Shown here: one piece after another, positions 1 to 13,900 of the stretch
Position numbering within the stretch: the stretch's first letter is position 1
How the letters are laid out: every line of letters begins with the position of its first letter
DNA from: Engraulis encrasicolus
Taxonomy: Eukaryota > Chordata > Actinopteri > Clupeiformes > Engraulidae
DNA length: 64,000 bases
NCBI RefSeq assembly: GCF_034702125.1
Contig: NC_085876.1
Span: 30,474,093 to 30,538,092 of the forward strand
Direction: 5' to 3'
Program-made: the position numbers and the translations under genes
Notes under the pieces: generated by a model
What the model was told of the DNA's origin: nothing
Seen by the model: the letters and a program-made list of their open reading frames with translations, nothing else
Databases searched by the model: none

Positions 1-381
1 ATTGCAGTTTTAGCACTACTCCACAGGCATCGTACCCTCTGATCATTCTGTGCCTGTTAATTTGGCAGAGCAGTTGTTGAAAGCCCCAGAGTAGAGTGTG
101 TAAAATTCAATGCCTTTCAATCAATACAAAACTGGATTGTTTTGCCAATTTAAATGAATGTCTGGCCTTTGGCACTCTGTAACAGATTTCAGTGCCAAAC
201 CACTTGGCTTTTTGTCTCATCTTGTTTGCCTAGGGCTGTTCCAGTTGTCTTCATTTTCACGTTCAGGGGAGACAGTTGTGTTTTAGAGTCAAATGGAGGA
301 GATGACATTGTAGATAAATATTTAAAAACAAGCCTGCAGCTCTTGTGAAAGCTCGTCTTGACTTTTCCGTTTCCATCACAG

Positions 382-3143
<2,762 letters not shown>

Positions 3144-3358
3144 GCCACACCTGAAAACAGCAGACGCATTCCCCCGGCGGCCATTCCTGGACTGACTCCA
3201 GATCAGTCCCCATGGCTCCCTGTCAGCATCACACTGCTAAGCGGCCCCAATCATCGGCTGCACCCGTGCATTTGTGGTTTTTGTATTATTGGTTTTACAT
3301 CGATACTTTACTCCCAATAAGCCTTAATCCAAGGTCTATTAAATTAATGGATTTCCCA

Positions 3359-3364
3359 AATAAA
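3359..3364 (+). promoter_or_regulatory. eif3i poly(A) signal AATAAA
   Basis: An AATAAA lies 216 bases after the eif3i stop, so the 3' UTR probably ends near 3380. The signal and about 70 bases before it recur at 16900 in the second duplication unit, so that copy is a stray eif3i 3' end with no coding exon. Confidence 0.7.
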
Positions 3365-3399
3365 TACTTGGCTATTGAGGTACGACATTGTGGTGTTTT

Positions 3400-4842
3400 T
3401 TTTCTTTCGCAATAAGAGGTTTTTTTTACACATACTCCTGTTAAAATAAGGCAACGCAAGGCTGCGGTTTGACCCAAGTGATTCATTCCTACACCTTAAT
3501 TACAATTAGTTGTATGTTACAGTCTCTCTTGACCCTGAAGACCATCTTTCTGTCTGATGATTTGATCTTGACTCACACAATTGGTACATCCATGAAACTT
3601 GGCACATCAGAGATATTATGGTTTTGCCACCGCCGCCACTGGGGGAAAAAAAAAAAAAACATTTTTTATAGGTTATTAATAATGCATGTTTTTACATCTC
3701 CGTTATAAATATTAGCCCCCATATTTTTCAATATTGCAATATTTGCAATCTAAAAATTGGAATTCTGTTACAAAATGCAGTCAAGAAATGTATTACAAAA
3801 TGCGTAGATTGACACTGCATCATGCAATAATTTATGACATTATGACTTAATGTGGTGTTATTACGTAATGTGTTGTTACATGCAGTATGTGCCCACAAAC
3901 AGACTGCTGTCATTGCCTATCCACCCCTTTCCCGCTCTCTGATTGGAGCCCAAGATTCGGTACCCTCACTAAGGGATAGAATCCATGCTGTCTTTTCAAA
4001 TTGGAACGATTGTGCAAAGCAGCATGGGATTTTCCCAGACTACCTATAATACCATGAGGTACACATGAGAACACATGAAAGGGTTATTGCTGGGTGGCCA
4101 GGGCTGGGAAGCCAGAGGACACTGGCATCATCCCGATGATGTGGTTAGGGGAACGTTTATTCAAAAAAAAAAAAAAGGTTGAGACTGAGAGCCTGTGCTC
4201 TTGAGTATGAAGACTTTTATGGCACTTACTGGCCCTTAGTTTTTGCCTCGTAAAGCACTGGTAGTCTGTTTCCTGTTTCAAATGGAAGGAAATCTAGTGA
4301 TCGTATCTTAAAATCGGATGCTTTTTCTGGTTAGATTTTAGTTTATGTTTGGCATTACCCAAAAGCTTCACTGTCACATTGTCTTAAGGTCATGTAATGC
4401 ATACATGGCCAAGAATTATGCAATTAAAGTGAACATAGTCAAGCTATATTACAGGCTTGTCTGAGCAGGTCTACAACAGTAAAAAAAAAAAAACATGGTT
4501 GAAAAAAGGCCTGCCACTCTGTGCACCTTATGTGGTGTACAGTGATGCTGTCTCAACTTTTAAGGCTAAGACGAAGAAAAAAAAGGTGCATTGGAATAAA
4601 CCAAACCAGTATTCTGTTTTGAATTAACCTAGTCATGGAAATAATACGGTGTAGTTTATGACAAGATTTATGACCATCTTGTATTTCTGACAAGATGAGA
4701 CTGACACCATCAGTAAGATGTCATAAGTCCTGTTTCGTGTGAAAATACGAGCTCAGTCCAATATGCTTTTGTGTGAGGGGGTGTCCACATGTCTCAGACA
4801 GACCACGGGAGCAGGGTGTAGATTAGAATGTAATACCCCTCA
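3400..4842. other. Intergenic, unit A, no gene seen
   Basis: This is AT-rich sequence with homopolymer runs, matched by 16920-18480 in unit B. Short open frames do not correspond between the two copies, so they are unlikely to code. Confidence 0.6.
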
Positions 4843-6864
4843 GGGATTCTCGAAAGATGGGACAAAACATGTCCGGGAGATAAAACTCAAGTTTGTGCTT
4901 AAAATGTAATTAGAAATTGCAACAAAATTAGCTGGAATGATAGAAGAAGTTTTGTACAATAAAATATGATTTCATATTTACATCGTTTTCATTTTTTATT
5001 TTACACGTTGTAATGTGTCGCCAGTAGCCTACCCAAAACCCTATGTCCGAAAGCAGGATTTAGAATTTGACATTACCATAATAATTGCTTAAAATGAAAT
5101 ATAACAAACATCATAGCTACTGTCATCAAGTATTTTGGATAATTAATCAAACTACATGTATGTACAATGTTTTATGAACCTTTTTATATACTTTTTAAAC
5201 TATTGAACATGTGTCCAGACTTTTAGTCATCACCGTAAGATTTTTTTTAAATACAAAAAAATCTACCATTATTGTGGCCAGCTCACACTCTAAGCAGCCT
5301 GGTACTACTTCCTGTTTGGTGTACATGCCATGGAGACACTGTTCTGTTAAGGTCACATTTAATATTAGATTTTATTAATGCATCTTTAGGAAGACCACCT
5401 ATGTCACAACCATAACGTCAACACCATAATGTATAAAACTAAAGGTTATTTCAGTATTTTGTATAATAAAAGCTTAGAATAACTTTATTGGCAAGTCCTT
5501 AAGCAACTGCTGATGTACCAGATGATTTCTGTTAGAAAATCATGTGTTATTATGAAAAGTAGGTTTATTTGTAAAATTTCTTATGGAGTTGACATGCAAA
5601 ATCTTATGGAGTTGACAAATTCATCAAAAACTGCTCAATATGCTGATATGATATTCTTTTCAAACGTAGAAACAGGAGGAAACGTTATTTTAGGATATTA
5701 TATGTGTATTAATGTGCATATAACGCATATAACTACATAATTTTTCGATAAATGGACGAAAAAGTTAAAACTAAAGTTTAATTCAAAACAAATACACTTT
5801 TTAAAAAGAGAAGCTTAAGAATGTAACAAAACTACAAAATAAGCTGTGAAAAAAACATTTTGCACTAAATAGGCTCCAAAAATCAGACCAGTTTGCCAAC
5901 TCCGTCAGTTTTTCTGTCAACTCTGTAAGATTTTTCTCAGCACTTTCAGATGTTCTTGTAATATTTTGGGGAAAAAGCTAATTCTTTAATCATTTTTTTT
6001 GTTTAGGCAATAAAGCGTCATTAGATCTATACCACCATGTATCCTAACCACTTTAGGTGTTTTCCTCATGGTTGCAAAATAAAAGATGAAGTCTGAAAAT
6101 GGCAATTTTTCGAACTCTGTGTGTTAATAACTAACAGTCTTCAATTAAAATTTAAATATATATATTACATATTATTGTACATCAAAGTAACTAAGTATCA
6201 TTACTAGGGCTGGGACTCGATTACATTTTTTAATCAAATTAATCTATAGGCTTTGAAATTAATTAATCGAATTAATCGCATTTTAATCGCATTTAAATAT
6301 CTGACTTGAGAACAGTGAAAAATATTTGCTTTCACATGGAATTTGGATAATTACAATAAATAAGCTTAATCTAACAATATTATTCATTTTTAAAAGAAGA
6401 GAGAACTCTTATCAATTTCAGCAGGCTGTTCACCATCAGGCATAATACTGCCCTCCACTGGTCTAATCCAGAACTATGTAGCTACATTATACTGCGATTA
6501 ATTGTTTTAATTAAGTTAATTAATTTATCTAATCGTGTAATTAATTAATCGAAATTAACTAGTAAATGTCCCAGCCCTAATCATTACAATACAAATCAGA
6601 GCTCAAGATTCTTGTTGGACTATTATAATAATATAATATAATTTAATTATATACTTTTCTTGTGTCTGACGGAGTTGACAAAAATCTAGGTGTGAAGGTA
6701 AACATGTTAATTTGTTAAAAATGCCTTTTTACCTGGAGCCTGTATTTTTACATGCCTGAAAACTACACATACTTATCTTCATGAATATATAACCATCAAC
6801 AACATATTCTGCATTTTCAAAATTAGGTTTTCAAAACGTGTTCTGTCCCATCTCTCAAGAATCC
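4843..6864. mobile_element. 2.0-kb non-autonomous DNA transposon-like insertion, unit A only
   Basis: The left end reads gggattctcgaaagatggga and the right end is its approximate inverse (about 28 bp, several mismatches). The whole block is absent from unit B, where the flanks are close together. The interior repeats the word ggagttgaca on both strands (near 5585, 5610, 5900 and 6670) and holds a nested hAT MITE. No transposase frame was found. The superfamily is unknown. Confidence 0.6.
6205..6579. mobile_element. hAT-type MITE nested in the 2.0-kb element
   Basis: The termini are tagggctgggac and gtcccagcccta. ATCATTAC is duplicated exactly at 6197-6204 and 6580-6587. The interior is rich in attaatcg-like repeats. 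Confidence 0.9.
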
Positions 6865-7982
6865 TTGCTTGTCAAAATGGGCGCATTTAATTGCAGCCAT
6901 GACTTGTCACCAGAAGATGTCCCCGTTACTGAAACTTCAAGTTGGCCTACCAACCCAAATTTGAAACGTGTCTAATAGTAGGGGCTTTAAGCCGAGAAAT
7001 CGTTACGCGCTGGATAGAAGCATATAATTCGGTACACATGTTCCTTGAGTGATTTGAAGACATCCTAGAAGGGGTGCCCCTGGAAAAAAAATTGTCTACC
7101 ATGTCATATACAATATGTCATGTTGGTAATGCATTACACTGTTATTACATGGCATTACACTTAGCTGAAAATGTTAATATAGTCCTCAGCAGAGATGAAG
7201 CAAGGGTAGTCTGCTTGACCAGATTGATAAAACTACAAAATATACATAGTGTGAAAGTATGGGTGAGTCTGTGCTTATGTGGTTGACAGCATGTAACATT
7301 GTGAACGATTTGAGAAGATTCTTGGTCTGAATTAAAATGAGCATTGCCCACACTAAAACTATGGTGAGAATAGACTGCTCCTAATGCTCGATCTGAATGG
7401 GATAGTGTCAGTGCAAGATGCCCTAGGTAGCAGGTTCTCCGTCCTCTAATTTCCATAACAGATAAACGTATTTTATTTGTATGAGAGAGGGTAAAAGACA
7501 GGACCTTTCCATATGTATGAAGAACCCCATAAGATCACCTAATTCTATATTTTTACAAGGCATTGTGCATATTGTGAGAGCATTTCAGTCATCTTTAGAA
7601 TGGCATTACAGATTACTCAATATGGGCCTACATGTATGCCACAGTATGGCTTCAGTTTAAATTAAATGGAAATGATTTCTTAGTATATGTTGAGTAAGAA
7701 GACAGAGGTAAATTGTTTTGTTTTATTTGCAGACAAGTCCTCACCTAGTACTTGTGCCAAAAGTTGTATTAGTTAGCTCAGTAATCATTGAGTACTTAAG
7801 TTGCTATCAAAACTGACAGCTGATGGACAACATGTACCGTAGGTCTTGTGCCACCCTTACCCATAGGAGAAATATCTATATAGAAAAACAATAATCATAT
7901 GAAAGTAAATCATTACCTGTACTCTTTTTCTTGATATGCAAGGCACACAAATAGTCTGGGAGGAAGGATAGTCTATCATACA

Positions 7983-8004
7983 CCCCCCCCCCCCCCCCCC
8001 CCCC
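7983..8004 (+). repeat. C homopolymer run
   Basis: A run of 22 C residues lies just before the pentanucleotide array. Its length is likely to be uncertain in any assembly. Confidence 0.9.
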
Positions 8005-8133
8005 AAACAAAATGACTTTTTATAACCTTCAAGATTTTGAGTGGTAACAGTAACATAACTCATTCCCACTACACCCTTTTGCATAATATTGTACATGTCC
8101 TCAGAATGCTCTACATGTTTCAGTTCTATGTAG

Positions 8134-8731
8134 TTGTACTGTACAGGACAGTACAGTGCAGTGCAGTACAGTACAGTACAGTACAGTACAGTACAGTAGC
8201 ATACAGAACGGTGCAGTATAATAAAGTACAGTAGAGTATAGTACAGTACAGTACAGTACAGTAGCATACAGTACGGTGCAGTACAGTACAGTACAGTAGC
8301 ATACAGTACGGTGCAGTATAATAAAGTACAGTAGAGTATAGTACAGTACAGTACAGTAGCATACAGTACGGTGCAGTACAGTACAGTACAGTAGCATACA
8401 GTTCGGTGCAGTATAATAAAGTACAGTAGAGTATAGTACAGTACAGTACGGTACAGTAGCATACAGTACGGTGCAGCACAGTACAGTAGTATATAGTACG
8501 GTGCAGTATAGTAAAGTACAGTACAGTACAGTACAGTACAGTAGCATACAGTACGGTGCAGTCTAGTTAAGTACAGTACAGTACAGTAGCATACAGTACG
8601 GTGCAGTCTAGTACAGTACAGTACAGTATAATACAGTAGCATACTGCACGGTGCAGTAGAGTACAGTACGGTATATCACATTACAGTACAGTAGAGTACA
8701 GTACAGTGCAATACAGTAGAGTACAGTATAG
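8134..8731. repeat. (ACAGT)n satellite array with higher-order units
   Basis: The base unit is the pentanucleotide ACAGT. Within it, words such as gcatacagtacggtgcagta, ataataaagtacagtagagt and runs of acagt recur in the same order, giving a higher-order unit of roughly 60-110 bp. The minus strand lacks stops, which creates spurious Tyr-Cys-Thr-Val-Leu frames of up to 261 codons. Confidence 0.95.
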
Positions 8732-10238
8732 TCTTGATGACTTTTAGGCTACTTTGACTTTAGCCCTCCAAAGCCAATAGGATTTCCACATGCTGTTGTT
8801 TTAAGTTTTTGAAAGACTATTTTAGTAGCCTATGTGAGAGAGGGAAGGCAGGCAGACATGTTTTAAATAAAGGACCACACCCACAAATAAAAAATAACCA
8901 GCAAACAATAAATTAAGTGGTTAGGTAGCCAACATGTCATCTAGATTAAAGCCAAAAGTAGATGAAAAACAGACATGTTACCATTTTGCTCTTTTAAAAT
9001 ATAAAGTATCTGTCAATATACTGTATATATGATATATTCATAAATGCCCTTATCACTCCATTGTACACTTAAAACTGAGATATACATATCTGAACATCAG
9101 CATACATTTTATTTTGTAATGGCCTATAGTAAATCATCCAAGCTGTCACTGACACTTGATATGTACATGTATTATTGACTTGATTGATATGAATATTTCA
9201 GTTGGACTCCTAGGCTTAAATCATTGAGGGGGTCCTAAGGAAGTAGTAGTAGTTTGTGTGTGTGTGTGCGCATGTGTAAGTGGGATTAAAATTATTGTTT
9301 GCCATCTATCTTTGTCTGAAGAGCAGACTGAGTGTCTGAACCTGCTAATGCTAGCATGCTAACATTGGGAGAGTTATGTGTGGCCCAGTTCAAGGGTTTA
9401 TCTCTTCTCCCCTAAATTTTCTAACCACAATTTTCTTTTTGGATTTCATAGATATGACCCACTGCAAGTTTTTAAAACTCTTAATGAATGTTGGTTCAAT
9501 AGCTAACTGCCCAGAAATTAGCTCTCAATTGTAGTGATCTCATTCTGACCATGGTTTTTATGATTTTCCTCTTTTTGAATCTAAATAAGACATATACAAC
9601 ATTGTTTTCATGGTAAGTTTTGCACATATTTTCAAAGTTCAGTTTGTATACATCACACACAAATAGGTGGATTGGCCCATAACACCATTATGTCCAGGCA
9701 GTACAGCATTTTACTACTATTGGCTCGTTTTGGGCAGCCATCTTGGATTTACCCCATAAAAATGACCTTAATGATATTGAAATTTGGGGCACCCCTTCTG
9801 AAATGATGGAGAACACCCTAAGGAAGGTCTACACCGATTTTGGTGCTTCTATCCAGCGCGTAACGATTAGGCCCTTTTTGGACGGTAAGAGACCCAGCTA
9901 TAAATAGTTGGGAGTTTAAACAAGACTTAATTTGCCCACCACTAGTGACTCAGTAGTGACAATAGACAGGAGTGGACAATCACTATGTTTACATTGTATT
10001 AATAATTCAAAATTAAATAGTTTACTCGAGTTCCCTTTGATCTTTTAATTTCAAATTGTGAAGTGTTTACATGACGTTTTCAAAGCGGAATTAAGCTTTT
10101 TTAAGAATTAGAGTGAGTTCATTTGGAATTAAATGTCCCAAGTAAACCAAGCCATTGTCTTTTACATCTGATGCTCAATTGGTGCATACAAATATATTTG
10201 TTACATTACATTGTACTGTATAGGCTACATGTAATTCT

Positions 10239-10600
10239 GGGGTCAGCTCTATGTTCCCATAACCCATTGGTCCCACAGCCCGTTGTTCCCACAGCCCATT
10301 GGTCCCACAGCTTATTCTTGCTGCTCCATGTTCCCACATTTTAAAGAAATTACTCAAATATAGGCTCTAATTTCCAAAACTCCATGTTCCCACATTTCCG
10401 AGTAAATAAGAGAACAATGCCTTTCTTCCTGCCATGGGACATAGGGCCTAAATTTGAATATATTCTTAGAAATGTGGGAACATGGTCCAGTAGGTATAAG
10501 CTGTGGGACCAATGGGCTGTGGGACGAATGGGCCTAAAAATTAATGTTAAAAGTCTTAGTGATGTGGGACCAATGGGCTGTGGGAACAAAGACACGCTCC
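10239..10600. mobile_element. MULE-like MITE with 9-bp target duplication
   Basis: TGTAATTCT flanks the element at 10230-10238 and 10601-10609. The ends are long imperfect inverted repeats sharing cccattggtcccaca, and copies of this word occur several times inside. A 9-bp duplication with long inverted ends suggests Mutator-like mobilisation. It is absent from unit B. Confidence 0.75.
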
Positions 10601-10839
10601 TGTAATTCTAATGTAGGCTAACTTGTTACCATGGTAGGCTTAGTGGTAAACATACTTAAATAATGAAATGTGTATAAACTGTTCAGTCTAGCATTCTTTT
10701 CAGGATTTCTGTGTAAGTATTTTTTTTTCAAGAAACCTTTGATCATTTCAAATTACCATCCTCATTTTACTTAACGAGTCTCACCTGGGATGCAGCCATT
10801 GCTAACGAGCTGCAGGCCACAGTCCAGAGTGTGAGACAC

Positions 10840-10847
10840 TATTTAAG
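10840..10847 (+). promoter_or_regulatory. TATA-like box of orphan gene A
   Basis: TATTTAAG lies 80 bases before the start codon in a block (10785-10919) nearly identical to 19080-19240 upstream of gene B. The block also has a CACCTG E-box. Transcription probably starts near 10870. Conservation of the block in both copies suggests a shared promoter. Confidence 0.55.
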
Positions 10848-10919
10848 AGACTCCAGAGTGTTGGTATTATCTTTCATTCTGACTCCAGGGTCTTGGTGAT
10901 AACATTCATTGCAGTCAGC

Positions 10920-13900
10920 ATGATGAGGGTCTCAGTTCTGGTTGTGTTTGTCATCCTGCTCAATGCGTTAGTGTGTGATGGTGAGTGGTTTAAAACTGAT
11001 TTTTCATCGCTTGTTATAGAAAATTGCCATCCAGGCTTTTGTTGTGCCTAACCTTGCTTTTCTTGGTCTCCAGTTTTCAGTTCTCCAGTTAAAGGACATT
11101 TTGCTGCCAAAGGACAGGGACACCAACAACACGGTATGACATCTGTAGACTTTGATTTCATTTTAAGTCTTTTTATTTAGTCCTCTACCTTCCTGTGGCA
11201 CACACTCACTCAAAAGTGAGAGGATTGCCATTAGTAGGCCTACTGCAAGTGCTGACTTCACTTAATTCTCTTCCAGCCATCACAACACCGATTTTGTATA
11301 ATTTTCTTGGTGGGCTGTATTTTAAATGTATGTTAGTACTTAATTGATATGTTCTATGCATCCATGGCTGATATGTAACTGGTTATATTTTGTGTGTAAT
11401 TTTCCAGGTAACGTCAGTCCAACTATTGTGCCATCTGAGACCACATCAGAACCTTCAGGTAACAAGTTTTCATGAGTGCCTTAGAACTTCATTCCTGTTT
11501 GCTTTGGAGTTTCCGCATGTAATTTTTCAAGGTGGGGTGGGCTGTATTTTAAATATATGCTTGTACATGCTGTTACAACCTGGCGTGACAAAAGCCGCAA
11601 CATAAAAATGGAGACAACACAGATTTACAGGTCAAAATGGTAACCTTTTATTTACAAGTTCAAACTTCAATTGTCTAGGGTATGATCAAAATAGTGTTGG
11701 TGCAGTATGGCATGGACTGAGTAAATCAATGCAACGCATGTTAGTAAGTGTAGAATGGAGGCACCTAGAACAAAGGGGGAGACGGACAGAACAGAGAGTA
11801 GGAGAGACCGGCGTGTGTTCGCACACACGGCCTAGGCGTGCCTACTGAGCTAGAGCAGAGCTCCACCTTTTAAGCAAGGCACCGCCCAGGTGCACCCAAT
11901 GATTGCAATTAACCCACCTGGCACCAGCCTTGCCCGTGCACTGGCTAGCTAGCACCAGGAGGGAGCTGACGGGGTCGTCACAATGCCTACCATATATAAA
12001 TTTAGTACATTCACTCGTGTTGCTGCATTCATTATGTGGAAACCTTGGATCTGCTCCAATCACCACCCTCATTTGCCCTCATGAGTGCTTACATTGGTTC
12101 TTGGCATTGTGCTTAATGTATTAGACTGGTTTTCAAATGGTTCCTCATAACTGGGCCCAAAGAAATATCATTGTAAGCCATATCCTTGATCTTTCAAATG
12201 GTCACAACATACGCTGGAGGATTGGCATTCTACAAAGTGCTGATTTCGTTCCATTAAAATCATTTGACCTTTTTATTTTCCAGATCAAGTGAGTGAAGGT
12301 GATGTGGCTGCTACCACAGCACACACTCCCTCGAATGAAGCCACATCAGAGCCTGCAGGTACGGTTTTAATGATTGAATTGGGTTCCTGTGGTTTTTTTT
12401 TGTTAGTTGGTGAACAAATTGAGGATGATTTCAAGGCATTTGTATTGGTTTGATATTATTGCACTTGTATTGGTTTAAGATTATAATTAATGCATTAGAC
12501 TGATTTTCAAATGATTCCTCATAACCTGATGTAGTGCATGCAGGTGGCATTGTGTAACCTCACCGTTTTGGGCATATTGTTGCCCAAAGAAATCTCATTG
12601 TAAGCCATATCCTTGATATTTTGAATCACTCCATATGCTGGAGGATTGGCAGCCTACAAAGTTCTGATTTCATTCCATTAAAATCATTTGACCTTTTTAT
12701 TTGCCAGATCAAGTGAGTGAAGGTGATGTGGCTGCTACCACAGCACACACTCCCTCAAATGAAACCACAACAGAGCCTGCAGGTACGGTTTTAATGATTG
12801 AAGTGGGTTATAGTAGTTATAGTTGGTGAACAAATTGAGGATGATTCAGGGCACTTGTATTGGTTCGAGATTATGCTTAATGTGTTAGACCGGTTTTCAA
12901 ATTATTCCTCATAACCTGATGTAGTGCATGCAGGTGGCATTGTGCAACCTCAGCGTTTTGGACATATTTGGGACATTATTGCCCCAAAAAATCTCATTGT
13001 AAGCCATATCCTTAAACTCCTGATCTTTTATTTTCCAGATCAAGTGAGTGAGGGTGATGTGGCTGCTACCACAGCACACGCTTCCTCGAATGAAGTAACA
13101 CCAGAGCCTACAGGTACAGTTTTAATGATTGAAGTGGGTTCCTGTGCTCTCATATCCTGATTATCATGGACTTTCAAGTTCTCCGGCGCTCAGAATGTAG
13201 TTGCATTGCTCTTGATCCGAGTAGTTGCGACACAGAAGGTGTTGTCACTGGGATGACGTGGCCTGGCTAGTGCTCTCATGTGGTTCATGTTACAGTAGGT
13301 GAAGAAATTAAGGATGATTCACGTAACATGCCAGAGTAATTGGTCATTGCTTTCATCGGTTTACCGATCTTAAAACCTCTATATGTAGTTCAGACATGTA
13401 AAAGTTGATATTTAACTTCGGTCTTCATCAGAAGGTCGCATGCTTTTTTGTGACTTGCTTCAGGACACGTAAAAGCTGATTTTAAAGCAGAAGGGAACTG
13501 AAGACTTGATCTGAGGCATGAGGAACGTAATCTATCAATGTCTAAAACTTTTTGGGTGAACATGCTTACGATGACCTGATCACCACACAGTTAGCTGATT
13601 CACAGACCTCTGCCCAAACTGGCTGTACAGTTAAATTACAAATGTCATGAAACTGCTTCTTTGCTGATGAAGTAGTAAATGCATTGTATCCAGCAAATTC
13701 TCAAATGATACTTGTCATCTGCCATAACTGTCTGCAATGCTTCCGATTGCTTCTCTTGCATAACCCAGGTTTGCAGGAGAATGCAGATGAAAATGACTCT
13801 GCTGGCCAAGGTGAAGGCGATGAGGATTCTGATGGCCAGTCTTCTGAGGAAGGTGACGACAACGCTAGCCAAGGTGATGAGGATTCTCAGGAGGGTGATG

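Larger units (their letters stand above)
6981..9885. mobile_element. 2.9-kb element with roughly 90-bp inverted ends, unit A only
   Basis: Sequence 6981-7080 and the reverse complement of about 9786-9883 share cgttacgcgctggatagaag and agaaggggtgcccc at matching spacing. Unit B lacks the block entirely. The interior carries a C run and a 600-bp pentanucleotide array, but no recognisable transposase. It looks like a non-autonomous DNA transposon that carried or acquired a satellite. Confidence 0.6.

Noticed and set aside
7857..8642. 261-codon minus-strand open frame rich in Tyr-Cys-Thr-Val-Leu
   Set aside because: It is a stop-free reading of the pentanucleotide array, and all overlapping minus-strand frames give the same pattern.
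13410..13440. Hammerhead-like word order (CTGATGA, GAAG) on the minus strand in a gene A intron, repeated near 22252
   Set aside because: The space between the boxes is too short for a stem II and the second box deviates from GAAA.
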